Assembly: GCA_026416195.1 (NCBI GenBank)
Contig: JAOAFQ010000101.1
Location: forward strand, 1 to 32,502
Origin: Candidatus Aminicenantota bacterium
GTDB taxonomy: Bacteria; Acidobacteriota; Aminicenantia; Aminicenantales; CALLJL01
Direction: 5' to 3'
Length of the DNA stretch: 32,502 nucleotides
The notes under the pieces were generated by a model that did no database searches, had not been told where the DNA came from, and saw nothing but the letters and a program-made list of their open reading frames with translations. A program made the position numbers and the translations under genes. Positions within the stretch are counted from its first letter, which is position 1. Each line of letters begins with the position of its first letter. This document shows positions 7,733 through 16,981 of the stretch, one piece after another.

Positions 7733-10700
7733 ATGGGCCTTGATTTTATTTTAAATCTTCCGGCTTGGCAAGAGTTAGAAAAAACGATCAAGTCAGAGGA
7801 AAGGAAGATTTGTCTGTCTGGAATTAGTGAATCAGCTCTCCCCTTTTTCCTTGCTAATTTAGTTGCTAGGTTAAATCGTCCAGTAATTTTTATTGAGCCC
7901 CAAAAAAAGCCTCTTGCCGATTTGGCCGAGGAGGTGAATTATTATTTAGCCTGGTTAAAATTCAACGGAAGAGCTGAAATTTTCCCTCCATTGAGTGAGG
8001 ACCTTTATGGGGATATTCCCCCTTCTCTGGAGATTATCTCAACTCGGCTTCGTCTCTTAAACCTAATTCGTCGTCGGGCCCCTGATTTGCTTATAACCAA
8101 CTTGCCTGCTCTTTTGAAACCTGTACCCAATGCTACCTGCCTAGCCGATCTTTTTCTCGAACTTGAATTAGATCAGCCAATAGATCGAGATTGGCTTATC
8201 CAAAAGTTGCGTCTCTTTGGTTATGTTGAGGTGGATCTAGTAGCTTCAGCTGGTGAGTTTGCTTGGCGGGGTGGCATAATTGATGTTTTTTCTCCTTGGA
8301 ATATCTGCCCATATCGGCTTGAACTAGGGGCCGAAAAAATAGTTTCTCTTAGGGAATTTGATTTAGCTTCTCAGCGGTCTTTGAAGAAGATTAATTACAT
8401 CACTCTCCCAGCTTTACGCGAATGGCCCTTAGACCCAGAATTCTTTGAGGCGTGGAAGCAAGGGGCTCAAAAAATCTGGCCAGACTTAAATTTTAGACTA
8501 ATGGAAAATCACCTTTTTTCTCCAGAGATTAAGGTTTCACACTTTTATTTAGCCTTACTTATTAAGGAAAAATTCGGGTCCCTTTTAGATTTAATCCCTG
8601 GGGCTTTGATTATTTTGAATGAGCCAGGGCAGATAGAAAGAGAGTGGCAAGAGTGGTTTGAGGAAACTCAAAAAGAATATCAATCTCGACTTAGAGAAAA
8701 AGCCCAGCCAGCTTTATCTCCCGAAGAAATCTTTTCAAGCGAAAAGCTTAACCTAATAAAAAGACGAGCTCTGATCATTCAGAACTTTGAAGCTGAGGAT
8801 GATCGGAAGTCAATATCTTTTTCTTTTCAAGCTGTACCTCGCTTTCCCAATCAAATTCCCTTTATGTTGGAATATCTAAAAAAGCTTCAGGAGGAAAGAG
8901 AGTTCTGTTTTCTTTGCCTTAGTCAACCGAGCTTAAGAGAGAGAATGGCTGCCTTGTTGGCTGAGAAAAATATTCCTGCCCGAATAAGTGATGATATTTA
9001 TGATTGGCCCCGTCAAGGTGAAATTGTCCTCTGGTCAGCTAATATTAGCCATGGTTTCTCGTACCCCTCAGCCCGATTCTATCTTTTCGGAGAAAGAGAT
9101 ATCTTGACCGAGGAGAAAGTTCTAGTTAGTCGACCAGGCCGACGACCAACGATTTCTTATTTTCAGGACTTAAAGACAGGTGATTATGTGGTTCATAATG
9201 ATTATGGCCTAGGTCTTTTTGTTGGTTTAGTTCGCTTACAAATTGAAGGGATCAATCGGGAATTTATGGAAATCCATTATCGAGATGGCGATAAGCTTTA
9301 TGTGCCCGTTGAAGATTTAAAACTTGTCCAAAGATATACTCCAGTTGGGCCTAATTTGCCTCCTTTGGATAAATTAGGTACTCAATCGTGGGCGAAAACG
9401 AAAGAGAAAACAAGAAAGGCGGTAGAAAAGCTGGCTCGAGATCTTCTTGAACTTTATGCTCGTCGTAAAGCTACACCCGGATATAGTTTTAGCCCTGGGG
9501 GTCTCTGGGAAGAAGAGTTTGAAAAGACTTTTCCCTATGAAGAAACAGAAGATCAATTAAAATCAATAGAAGAAGTGAAAAGGGACATGGAATCGCCTTC
9601 TCCTATGGATCGTCTTTTATGTGGAGATGTAGGTTTTGGCAAAACAGAAGTAGCCATGAGAGCCGCCTTTAGGGCAGTTATGGATGGCAAGCAAGTAGCT
9701 GTCTTATGTCCGACAACAGTTCTTGCTAGCCAACACCTTAAGACTTTCAGGCAACGAATGGCTCTTTTTCCTATAAGAATTGAAGCGCTTACCAGGCTTC
9801 AAAGTAAAAGCGAACAAGCCAGAATTTTGACTGATTTGAAAAAGGGACTAGTGGATATTGTTATTGGAACTCACCGTCTCCTTTCTAAAGATGTAGAATT
9901 TCATGACTTAGGGTTGTTGATAATTGATGAGGAACAGCGTTTTGGCGTTCGACAAAAGGAGAAAATAAAAAAAATGAAAACTTCAATTGATGTCTTGACC
10001 ATGACGGCCACGCCCATTCCTCGGACTTTGAATATGTCTCTTTGTGGTCTAATGGACATCAGCTTGATTGAAACACCGCCAAAGGACAGACTAGCCATTC
10101 ATACAGTGGTGACCACTTTTAATACCCGATTGGTTGCTTCTGCAATCAGACAAGAACTTGCCCGCGGTGGTCAGGTTTATTATGTCCATAATCAAATTGG
10201 AGACATCGAGGAGGTAGCTCAAATGATCTGTCGGCTTGTTCCTGAAGCTAAACCAGTGATCATTCATGGGCAAATGTCCAGCCGACAGCTAGAACAACGG
10301 ATGATAGATTTTATTAATCAAAAATATAATGTTTTGGTTTCGACGACCATCATTGAGAATGGGATTGATATCCCTCTGGTCAATACTTTAATTGTTGATC
10401 GGGCCGATCTTTTTGGCTTAAGCCAGCTTTACCAGCTCCGAGGGCGAGTAGGTCGATCTTCACGTCAAGCCTATGCCTATTTTCTTGTGCCTCCTTTTTA
10501 TGAACTTACGCCTCAGGCTAGAGAAAGATTAAAGGCATTGAAGGAATTTAGCGAACTTGGTTCTGGGTTTCGTTTGGCTGCTCGAGATTTGGAAATTAGA
10601 GGTGCAGGTAATTTATTAGGCCATCAACAACACGGCCTTATTGAAGCCGTTGGTTTTGACTATTTTATGCAACTGCTTGATCAAGCAGTTCGTCGAATTA

Positions 10701-11152
10701 AGGGAGAAGTGATTGAAGAGACTAAGTGCGAGATAAATCTAAGAGTTGATGTGCGGATTCCTGAAGATTATATTCCCCAGATGAACCTTCGTCTTAATTT
10801 TTATAAAAGAATCTCATCTCTTGAAAGCTTAGAAGAAATGGACAAGTTAAGGGAAGAAATGGAAGACCGTTTTGGTCCGATACCCTCGGCCGTCCAGAAT
10901 CTTATCATTTATGGGGGAATTAAATACTTGGCCGAAAAACTGAAGCTCAAATCCTTGGATCGGATAGGAAATCGTTTGCTCCTTAATTGCTCCTGTCCAA
11001 CTGATGAACAATTAAAAAAACTTTTGCTCATCTTGAAGAAAAAAGGCGGTTCTTTATCTCCTCAAGGAATAGCTACTATACCTCTCAAAGAGGCCGAGAA
11101 TAATCGTCTGCTGATGGAAACTTTTAGCCTCTTGAGAGAGTTAATGTCTTAG
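7733..11152 (+). CDS. mfd: Transcription-repair coupling factor Mfd
   Basis: A full-length Mfd of 1139 residues. It is a DNA translocase that removes RNA polymerase stalled at lesions and recruits UvrA. The N-terminal UvrB-like module (about 1-330) contains the GEFAWRGGIIDVFSP motif. The CarD-like RNA polymerase interaction domain is at about 475-540 (GDYVVHNDYGLGLFVGL...YVPVEDL). The helicase motor follows: Walker A GDVGFGKT at 631-638, DEEQ at 732-735, TMTATPIPRTL, and QLRGRVGRS in the second RecA lobe. The TRCF C-terminal domain is at about 990-1095. Nothing is missing relative to the family. The ATG start has only a weak ribosome site (GGAAA). Two parvulin-type genes follow after 17 bases and may be co-transcribed. 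Confidence 0.97.
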   Translation: MGLDFILNLPAWQELEKTIKSEERKICLSGISESALPFFLANLVARLNRPVIFIEPQKKPLADLAEEVNYYLAWLKFNGRAEIFPPLSEDLYGDIPPSLEIISTRLRLLNLIRRRAPDLLITNLPALLKPVPNATCLADLFLELELDQPIDRDWLIQKLRLFGYVEVDLVASAGEFAWRGGIIDVFSPWNICPYRLELGAEKIVSLREFDLASQRSLKKINYITLPALREWPLDPEFFEAWKQGAQKIWPDLNFRLMENHLFSPEIKVSHFYLALLIKEKFGSLLDLIPGALIILNEPGQIEREWQEWFEETQKEYQSRLREKAQPALSPEEIFSSEKLNLIKRRALIIQNFEAEDDRKSISFSFQAVPRFPNQIPFMLEYLKKLQEEREFCFLCLSQPSLRERMAALLAEKNIPARISDDIYDWPRQGEIVLWSANISHGFSYPSARFYLFGERDILTEEKVLVSRPGRRPTISYFQDLKTGDYVVHNDYGLGLFVGLVRLQIEGINREFMEIHYRDGDKLYVPVEDLKLVQRYTPVGPNLPPLDKLGTQSWAKTKEKTRKAVEKLARDLLELYARRKATPGYSFSPGGLWEEEFEKTFPYEETEDQLKSIEEVKRDMESPSPMDRLLCGDVGFGKTEVAMRAAFRAVMDGKQVAVLCPTTVLASQHLKTFRQRMALFPIRIEALTRLQSKSEQARILTDLKKGLVDIVIGTHRLLSKDVEFHDLGLLIIDEEQRFGVRQKEKIKKMKTSIDVLTMTATPIPRTLNMSLCGLMDISLIETPPKDRLAIHTVVTTFNTRLVASAIRQELARGGQVYYVHNQIGDIEEVAQMICRLVPEAKPVIIHGQMSSRQLEQRMIDFINQKYNVLVSTTIIENGIDIPLVNTLIVDRADLFGLSQLYQLRGRVGRSSRQAYAYFLVPPFYELTPQARERLKALKEFSELGSGFRLAARDLEIRGAGNLLGHQQHGLIEAVGFDYFMQLLDQAVRRIKGEVIEETKCEINLRVDVRIPEDYIPQMNLRLNFYKRISSLESLEEMDKLREEMEDRFGPIPSAVQNLIIYGGIKYLAEKLKLKSLDRIGNRLLLNCSCPTDEQLKKLLLILKKKGGSLSPQGIATIPLKEAENNRLLMETFSLLRELMS

Positions 11153-11169
11153 ATTATAATAGATTAAAA

Positions 11170-12156
11170 TTGAGTACGATCAAATCTGGAGAAAAGATAA
11201 AAATTAAAAAGAATATAATCAAATATCTTTTACCTATTATTTTAGTGATTCTTGTGATTTCTTTCGCCTGTCATAAAATCAAGAAAGAAGCTAAAATCGA
11301 TAATAAAGAAGGCTTAGGAAAAGACCGAATTATCTTGATCCTCGAGGGCAAAAATTATAGTGAGAATGATTTTTTTCAGTATGTGGAAAAGCAGCTGGGC
11401 AAGAAGGCGACGGATCTTACCTCGCCAGTTCTTAGCCGGCTAGTAGATCAATTTATTGAGGAAAGACTTTGGCTTGAGGCGGCTCGGCAGGAGGGAATAT
11501 TAATTTCTGAAGAAGAGAAAGAAGCCTATAGGAAAAGCCAATTAGATTTGACTCAAAACAATCCTTTAAGTCCCGAGGCTGAAAGCTACTTTATAGAGAG
11601 ATTGATGATAGAAAAGTATATTCAAGCTCTTACTACTGGAATCGAAATTTCTGATGAAGAAATTAGAATTTACTATAATCAAAACAAGAGAGAATTTTTA
11701 CTTCCAGAAAGAGTCCGGGTAAGTCAGATTATAGTAAGTAATGAGGCTGAGGCAATTCACCTTCAAAATCAGCTTAAAACTGGCGATGAAGCTCTCTTCA
11801 GGAAGCTGGCTCAGAAAATATCGATTGGGCCTGAGGCCTCCCGTGGGGGGGAACTGGGGATATTTAAAGCTAATGAGCTGCCTAAAGAGATCGAAAAAGT
11901 AATTTTTTCTTTAAGAGAAGGAGAAATTAGCCCAGTGGTTGAATCGCCATATGGATTTCATATTTTTCGTCTCGATAGTCGCCTCGAGCCTCGTCTTTTA
12001 TCTTTAGAAGAAGCAGCAGATAAAATTAGAGCTAAGCTATTACGGGAAAAGATAGATCGGCTAATGAAAAAACATTTAGAAGATTTGAAAGCTAAATTCA
12101 ATTGGCAGTTTTTTCCCGATCGTCTTTCATTTCATTACGAAAAGGAAAACTCATGA
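11170..12156 (+). CDS. Parvulin-type peptidyl-prolyl isomerase, probable lipoprotein (PrsA/PpiD-like)
   Basis: 328 residues that start at a TTG, since no in-frame ATG or GTG precedes the signal sequence. A basic segment and a hydrophobic helix end in VISFAC, making Cys34 a possible lipidation site; otherwise the helix is a membrane anchor. Residues 55-165 form the helical chaperone-like arm. The PpiC rotamase domain is at about 175-275, with VRVSQIIVSN, ASRGGELGIF and SPVVESPYGFHIFRL, the usual parvulin landmarks. A charged helical tail follows. The expected role is folding or quality control of exported proteins. It sits 17 bases after mfd, and its stop overlaps the next foldase gene by 4 bases (ATGA), so the two are translationally coupled. 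Confidence 0.85.
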   Translation: MSTIKSGEKIKIKKNIIKYLLPIILVILVISFACHKIKKEAKIDNKEGLGKDRIILILEGKNYSENDFFQYVEKQLGKKATDLTSPVLSRLVDQFIEERLWLEAARQEGILISEEEKEAYRKSQLDLTQNNPLSPEAESYFIERLMIEKYIQALTTGIEISDEEIRIYYNQNKREFLLPERVRVSQIIVSNEAEAIHLQNQLKTGDEALFRKLAQKISIGPEASRGGELGIFKANELPKEIEKVIFSLREGEISPVVESPYGFHIFRLDSRLEPRLLSLEEAADKIRAKLLREKIDRLMKKHLEDLKAKFNWQFFPDRLSFHYEKENS

Positions 12157-13121
12157 AAAAATTTGCTAGAAATTTGGTTTGGCTCTTACTTTTATCGGGG
12201 GTAGTTTTCAGCCAAAGTCATGTTGTTGAAGAAATTGTAGCTATTGTTAATGATGAAATTATAACTCTTTCTCAATACAAACAACATTATGAATCAATGA
12301 TCCAAATGTTAAGAGCCCAGTACCAAGGTTCAGAATATTATGACCAAGTGGAACAGCTAAAAAAACAGCTGCTTGACATGATCATTAATGAAATGCTTCT
12401 CCTCCAACTGGCCAAAGAAAAACAGATTAATGTGAGCGAGCAAGTTAAGGTCTATGTCGAAAACATAATAAAAGAAAATCGTCTTGAATCCGAAGCTGAG
12501 CTTAGACGGGAACTGGCTCGTCAAAACATTGATTACAATGATTTTGTTCGTCAGATTGAAGAAAACCTTCTCAAACAAGCAGTGATTTCGACTGAAGTCG
12601 ATAGAACAATTGTTTTAGAAGAGTCAGAGTTAATTAAATATTACCAAGACCATCCAGAAGAGTTTACCGAGCCTGAGGAAATAACTCTTAAAGCAATTTT
12701 TTTATCTTCGGAAAACCATTCAGAGCAAGAATTGGAAGTCAAAAAGAAAGAGATTGATGAAAAACTGGCCGCAGGGGAAGAATTTGATGAAGTGGCAGCT
12801 CTTCTTTCTGATCCGCCTCTTAAAGAGCTAAAAGGAAATCTTGGCACTTTTAAAAAGGGAGAGCTTGAAAGTTCTTTACAAGCGGCGACCAATGATTTAA
12901 GGGTTGGAGAAATTTCTCCTTGGTTAAAGGCTAAAAATGGTTGGTATCGGCTTAAACTTGAAGAAAGAAAGGAAAGTCGTTTAAAAACTTTTGAGGAAGT
13001 CCGACGGTTAATTGAGGAAAAGATTTTTATGGACAAAAGGCAAAAGAAGATTGAAGAATTTATCAAAAATCTAAGAGACAAGAGCTATATTAAAATTCTT
13101 AAACCAAATCCTCTCGGCTAA
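12153..13121 (+). CDS. SurA-like periplasmic chaperone / peptidyl-prolyl isomerase
   Basis: 322 residues from the ATG at 12153, which overlaps the preceding stop as ATGA and follows AAGGAAAA. A longer in-frame reading from 12102 is less likely because it would bury the signal peptide. The signal peptide is MKKFARNLVWLLLLSGVVFS with cleavage near residue 20-23. The mature N-terminus VVEEIVAIVNDEIITLSQY is the SurA N-domain signature. A helical chaperone region runs to about residue 165. One parvulin domain follows, with EITLKAIFL and GNLGTFKKGEL, and ends KNGWYRLKLEER. E. coli SurA has two parvulin domains; this one has a single domain, as in many non-proteobacterial homologues. The probable role is outer-membrane protein folding, in tandem with the lipoprotein foldase upstream. 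Confidence 0.87.
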   Translation: MKKFARNLVWLLLLSGVVFSQSHVVEEIVAIVNDEIITLSQYKQHYESMIQMLRAQYQGSEYYDQVEQLKKQLLDMIINEMLLLQLAKEKQINVSEQVKVYVENIIKENRLESEAELRRELARQNIDYNDFVRQIEENLLKQAVISTEVDRTIVLEESELIKYYQDHPEEFTEPEEITLKAIFLSSENHSEQELEVKKKEIDEKLAAGEEFDEVAALLSDPPLKELKGNLGTFKKGELESSLQAATNDLRVGEISPWLKAKNGWYRLKLEERKESRLKTFEEVRRLIEEKIFMDKRQKKIEEFIKNLRDKSYIKILKPNPLG

Positions 13122-13213
13122 TATTTTGACTAAACCAAATCTATTAATCGTTTAGAATAAAAGCAGACCAAAACTTAAAATTAATGGTGATCAAGCACGA
13201 CAAGAAATCCAAT

Positions 13214-13765
13214 TTAAGTTCTCCCAACAGCAGCAGCTATGGCTGTTGTCCATAAGCCTTTTTGGCCAGTTGTGGTTTGGGTAATATTAGTTGTTTTAAC
13301 CTCCAGAGTGTCTGAAATCTTGAAGACATTTTCTTTGCCCGTCCAAATTTTGCCAGTATCAAAATCTTTGCCTAGGGTCGTGGCTAACATATAAGCAGCC
13401 AGCCTTTCAGCGTATTTTCCCGCTTCTTCCTCATCCTGACCGAAACTATGGTGTTCAGAAAGATAACCATAAAGGTGAGCATCATTGGGAATAGCCAGAC
13501 CAACGGAAGCTGAGATCAGGCGATGACCTTCATCGGTTGAAATTTCACTCATGACCAGAAAAACGATCTGACCAGGACGAAGCAGTTTTAATCCCTCCTC
13601 CTTTGAGATCAATTGGCAATGTGGCGGGAAAATACTTGATGTTTTAACTAAATTAAAAGGAGCGATACCGGCATCTCTCAGGGCTTGTTCAAAGCTGGCC
13701 AATTTTTCCGGATGTTGTCCCCGACCCTTAGTCAGAAAAACCCATTTTGGCACAATTGCTTCCAT
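13214..13765 (-). CDS. pdaD: Pyruvoyl-dependent arginine decarboxylase
   Basis: 183 residues matching the PvlArgDC family, which converts arginine to agmatine, the entry to polyamine synthesis, without PLP. The proenzyme self-cleaves between two serines to create an N-terminal pyruvoyl group. Here the site is KTSSIFPP at 41-48, so cleavage is predicted between Ser43 and Ser44, giving a short beta chain and a larger alpha chain. Other family landmarks are PKWVFLTKGRG at the start, PGQIVFLVMSE, DEGHRLISASVGLA, and GYLSEHHSFGQDEEEAG. The length is normal. AAGGA lies about 10 bases before the ATG. No agmatine-processing gene is adjacent; the next gene upstream is an unrelated lipoprotein on the same strand. 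Confidence 0.95.
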   Translation of the reverse strand: MEAIVPKWVFLTKGRGQHPEKLASFEQALRDAGIAPFNLVKTSSIFPPHCQLISKEEGLKLLRPGQIVFLVMSEISTDEGHRLISASVGLAIPNDAHLYGYLSEHHSFGQDEEEAGKYAERLAAYMLATTLGKDFDTGKIWTGKENVFKISDTLEVKTTNITQTTTGQKGLWTTAIAAAVGRT

Positions 13766-13867
13766 TGTTCTTCTATCCTTCTGGTTTTATTAAAATTCTG
13801 CAGTTTTATGAGTAATCGCTTGATAATTTTTATCTTTTTTCCCAAGGGCTTTTACTCTAATACCAAT

Positions 13868-14434
13868 TTATTTTTCTTTCTTTTGTTTAGGCTCATCTTC
13901 TTTTTTTACTTCCCCCATGCCGACTGGCTCAGGCTCTTTGAAATCGATAGTTTTCGAAATATCCCACTCACCCAAAGGCACATGAATTGAACCTTTAGAT
14001 TGAACAAAAAGCTTTACAACCACAGGTTTCCAGTAAGGATTATCTTTGAAGGTAGCTAAGCTTTTGCCTTCAACCCCGTAATTGCTTTTCATCGTAATTA
14101 CTTCGCTGACCTGACCTGGCATAATTGGCTCTTTTCTGATAGCAGCCAAGAAAGCATCCCCTAAATTTTCGGTTTCACCTTTAAATTTAAAGATAGCATT
14201 AAAATTGAGGTAATTGATTGGTTTGGATGAGACATTTTTAACTCTAAAGGAAATACAAGGTACAAGAATAAGTTTTGGTGGCCAAGGTTGATAGGCTTTA
14301 GCTACCCATTTAGTTTCCATATCAACAATCTCTATCGAAGAACGCAGTTCTTCAGGACTGGGTGCTTGCACGCAATGAGTGATAAATATCCCTGAAGCTA
14401 AGAAGAGAAGAGAATATTTTAAATTTTTACTCAT
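13868..14434 (-). CDS. Putative exported/lipoprotein, unknown function
   Basis: 188 residues from ATG 14434, chosen because GGAGG lies 6 bases upstream; an in-frame ATG at 14446 overlaps that site. The N-terminus has a hydrophobic signal ending IFITHC, so Cys21 may be lipidated, although His at -1 is atypical. The mature part is beta-rich. The stretch VPCISFRVKNVSSKPINYLNFNAI is like the opening strands of Ig-like/FxLYD-type domains, which often follow lipoprotein signals. The C-terminus is a charged low-complexity tail rich in Glu and Lys. No enzymatic motif is visible. It lies 102 bases upstream of pdaD on the same strand with no obvious functional link. Confidence 0.65.
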   Translation of the reverse strand: MSKNLKYSLLFLASGIFITHCVQAPSPEELRSSIEIVDMETKWVAKAYQPWPPKLILVPCISFRVKNVSSKPINYLNFNAIFKFKGETENLGDAFLAAIRKEPIMPGQVSEVITMKSNYGVEGKSLATFKDNPYWKPVVVKLFVQSKGSIHVPLGEWDISKTIDFKEPEPVGMGEVKKEDEPKQKKEK

Positions 14435-14630
14435 CTTCGCCTCCATTTTCGTAAAAAATTAATATATAGCAATCAACAAAATTATGCAATTAACCTTTCA
14501 CCAGACTATTTTACGTTATTATTGAGCAATTTATCTTTAACCATCAAACCAAGATAACTTAGTTAAAAGGACCTAATAGAATGGGGATTTTTATATTTGA
14601 CCTGGGGATTAAACAGACTCTATAATTTAA

Positions 14631-15815
14631 TTAGTTCCTACTCTTAATAAGATGAGAAATGGGAACGATTTTTATTCCTGCATTTTCCATCATCTCAATA
14701 ACCTCGGGGAGGATTTCTAACGTCGTAGGGTAGGGATGACAGATCGCAATTGCTTGACCTTTTTGTTCACATAGTCGAATCAGAAGCTTAGCTTGCTTTA
14801 AAATGGATTGTCGGTTAACTTCCGAATCAAGAAAAATGTCCCGCTGGCCACAGTCAAGGCCTAGTTCTTTAGCTAATTTATAAGCGATTGATTTGTCAGT
14901 TGTTCGGCTATCAATGAAAAAAAGGCCGCGAGATTTGATCTCCAAAAGGATGATTTCCATTATTTCTTTTTTTTGAGTTATAAGTGAGCCCATATGATTA
15001 TTCACGCCCCTTATTTCAGGAAGAGCCTCAAAGCATTCTTTGAGAGTTGTTAGCACCTGTTCTTGACTCATTCGAGAGTTAATCTCAATTAAAGACTTCC
15101 CCCCATTATTGTCAGAATTAATTGATTCAAGCGGAAGGTGGAGCATTATCTCGAGACCATGATTTAAGGCCATTTTAGCTGTCTCTTGAGCAAAGGGAGA
15201 GAAGGGAATAATAGCTACATTAACAGGGCGAGAAAGATTGACTATTGCTTTAATTGCCTCTAGATTTTCCCCTAGATCATCGATGATCAGGGAAGCCATT
15301 TTCTCAATAGGTTTTTTTTTAGAAATTTCGGAGGGAAGAAATTCAGAAGGCGGAAGAGGTTTTGGCTGAATAGGTCTAATCAAATTGAATTTGATTGTTG
15401 CTTTTTGGCCTAATTTAGCTTGAAGTTGCCATTCTAAAAGCCTGGTGGTTGGGCCTTCTTCATGAAGCCTTATTTTATATTGAAAGCCCGATTGAATAAG
15501 CTTATCCTTAATTTTTTTAACCAAATTCTCATAGGTTTCTTCTGGCATTTCAATGGAGACCATTGGAGTGGGTTTGTCAATAATTTCAATGATTTTATAG
15601 GAAGCTTCGGTCTGTTGTTGGAGAAAGGGAAGAAATTCTCGATCGATCCAAGAAAATAAAGAAGCTTTTTTACTTAAAAAGAAGAAAAAAAGGAAAGATT
15701 GATTTGTTTCTTTTTTTAATTGAAGATAATCAAGCCCCGCCCAGGAAATTAGAATGATAATTATAAAAATAAAAATTGGAAGAAATAACCCTGAAATTTT
15801 CCTTCCAGGCCTCAA
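14631..15815 (-). CDS. Divergent polysaccharide deacetylase, YibQ-like
   Basis: 394 residues. An N-terminal anchor (about 8-26) precedes a linker and an alpha-beta region, then the divergent polysaccharide deacetylase (DUF610) barrel from about 172 to the end. The motifs are ASLIIDDLG with the Asp pair at 179-180, NVAIIPFSPFAQE, LHLPLE at 225-230, GVNNHMGS with His274, FFIDSRTTD, and AICHPYPTTLEILP. These are the conserved metal-site and barrel motifs of the family; its substrate is unproven. The frame begins at TTG 15815, overlapping the stop of the preceding S41 gene (TTGA), with no ribosome site, so it should depend on translational coupling. The EnvC, S41, YibQ order is widely conserved in diderm bacteria, which supports a cell-wall role. 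Confidence 0.88.
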   Translation of the reverse strand: MRPGRKISGLFLPIFIFIIIILISWAGLDYLQLKKETNQSFLFFFFLSKKASLFSWIDREFLPFLQQQTEASYKIIEIIDKPTPMVSIEMPEETYENLVKKIKDKLIQSGFQYKIRLHEEGPTTRLLEWQLQAKLGQKATIKFNLIRPIQPKPLPPSEFLPSEISKKKPIEKMASLIIDDLGENLEAIKAIVNLSRPVNVAIIPFSPFAQETAKMALNHGLEIMLHLPLESINSDNNGGKSLIEINSRMSQEQVLTTLKECFEALPEIRGVNNHMGSLITQKKEIMEIILLEIKSRGLFFIDSRTTDKSIAYKLAKELGLDCGQRDIFLDSEVNRQSILKQAKLLIRLCEQKGQAIAICHPYPTTLEILPEVIEMMENAGIKIVPISHLIKSRN

Positions 15816-16981
15816 GGGAGACTCTGCAGTTGAAGAGTCTTTTGAAGATAAACCGAGGAATTATTTTCATCAGGATTAAGTTTTATATTTGGCTCAATGC
15901 CTTTATTCCAAAGAAGTTTGTCTGGATAGATTCCCCCGATGGCGGTTGTTAAAAAGAACGAACTCCCATCACGTAACAAAAAGAATTCTCTTTTAGCGAC
16001 AAGGCCTGGAGTCGAGTAGCCAATGACTGGAGCCTTCTTCTTTTCCTGAAGGACACCAGCCACCAATTCAGCCAAATCTTGGGTAGCCGAACTTACCCAA
16101 ACGACAAGGTTAAGGTCAGGCACAGAAGGATTTTGAGGACAACCAAAAACTTGCGTTTCGTCGTTTCGGCCACGATAAATTATGATTTTTTCCCCATTAA
16201 TAAATTGGTTAAGAAATCGAATGGCTTCATCTAATTGGCCTTCCTGTGCTGCTCTTAAGTCAATGATAAATGGCTCCTTAGATCGTCCAAGACGGGGAAT
16301 TATTTTCTTGATAAAATCGTTAGTCAGAGGTGAGAAAAAACCGTAAATCTCCAGCCAACCACTAGTGCCCGGTTGAGAACGGAAAGTGTAAGGGTTGGCC
16401 AAGATTCTTTCTCTTTCAAGGGAAATTATTTGGGTTTTTTCTCCGCGTAAAGTCTTAAGAGTAAGCGATGATTTTTGTTTGCTTCTCAAAAGAAGGCGGA
16501 TTTCGGTCAGGCTTAAAGCCGAAGTAGATTCTCCGTTGATTTCAGTAATATAATCCCCTACTTTTATATCTTGCTTTTGGGCCTGAGAATCAGGTATAAA
16601 GCCAACAATCATGGGGAAAAAGCCATATCTTTTCATTACGAGAATGCCCACATCATAAAGAACGCTTTCTTTTTGTTGTTCGAGGTAAAGGGCTGTAGCC
16701 TTTTGGTTTAAATAGCCTGAAAAGGGATCAAGGGAATTCACGAGCCCTCGTAGAGCCCCATCCATTGTTTCTAGGGGATTTTTTTCTTCAATATATTCAC
16801 TCCGAATAAGACGAAAGACGGATAAGAGAGGCTCGAAAGGTCTTTCAGCAGCCTGAGCCGGCCTGAGGTTGGTTATTCCATAATAAAAAAGCAAAGATAT
16901 GTATAAACCAGCTAACAACAATAAAACTAAATTTTGTTTTTTCATAGGAAAAATTAATTTATTAAAAAATAATTTTATCAT
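15812..16981 (-). CDS. S41-family C-terminal-processing-protease homologue, catalytic residues lost
   Basis: 389 residues from ATG 16981, which overlaps the EnvC stop as ATGA; an in-frame ATG also exists at 16996. An N-terminal membrane segment is at about 17-35. The CtpA-type N-domain reads LIRSEYIEEKNPLETMDGAL and SLDPFSGYL. A PDZ domain spans about 105-190 (VGDYITEINGEST), and the S41 core runs from 205 to 370. In active relatives the core reads vNgGSASASEivAgaL, then TfGKG. Here the first motif is VSSATQDLAELVAGVL (296-311), putting Thr300 at the serine nucleophile, and the second is TPGLV, putting Leu327 at the lysine. Spacing between the two sites is exactly conserved. I infer a pseudoprotease acting as a scaffold or regulator for EnvC/amidases. 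It is the second-last gene of the envelope operon. Confidence 0.85.
   Translation of the reverse strand: MIKLFFNKLIFPMKKQNLVLLLLAGLYISLLFYYGITNLRPAQAAERPFEPLLSVFRLIRSEYIEEKNPLETMDGALRGLVNSLDPFSGYLNQKATALYLEQQKESVLYDVGILVMKRYGFFPMIVGFIPDSQAQKQDIKVGDYITEINGESTSALSLTEIRLLLRSKQKSSLTLKTLRGEKTQIISLERERILANPYTFRSQPGTSGWLEIYGFFSPLTNDFIKKIIPRLGRSKEPFIIDLRAAQEGQLDEAIRFLNQFINGEKIIIYRGRNDETQVFGCPQNPSVPDLNLVVWVSSATQDLAELVAGVLQEKKKAPVIGYSTPGLVAKREFFLLRDGSSFFLTTAIGGIYPDKLLWNKGIEPNIKLNPDENNSSVYLQKTLQLQSLP

Noticed and set aside
12641-13081. 146-codon minus-strand ORF inside the SurA-like gene
   Set aside because: Ser/Phe-rich antisense of Glu/Lys-rich coding sequence, fully inside a well-supported gene, with no family resemblance.
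14447-14630. Possible small RNA or terminator in the gap between the lipoprotein and yibQ-like genes
   Set aside because: The gap is AT-rich with scattered short repeats (GGGGATT twice) but no stable hairpin with a T-run and no promoter pair I could defend.
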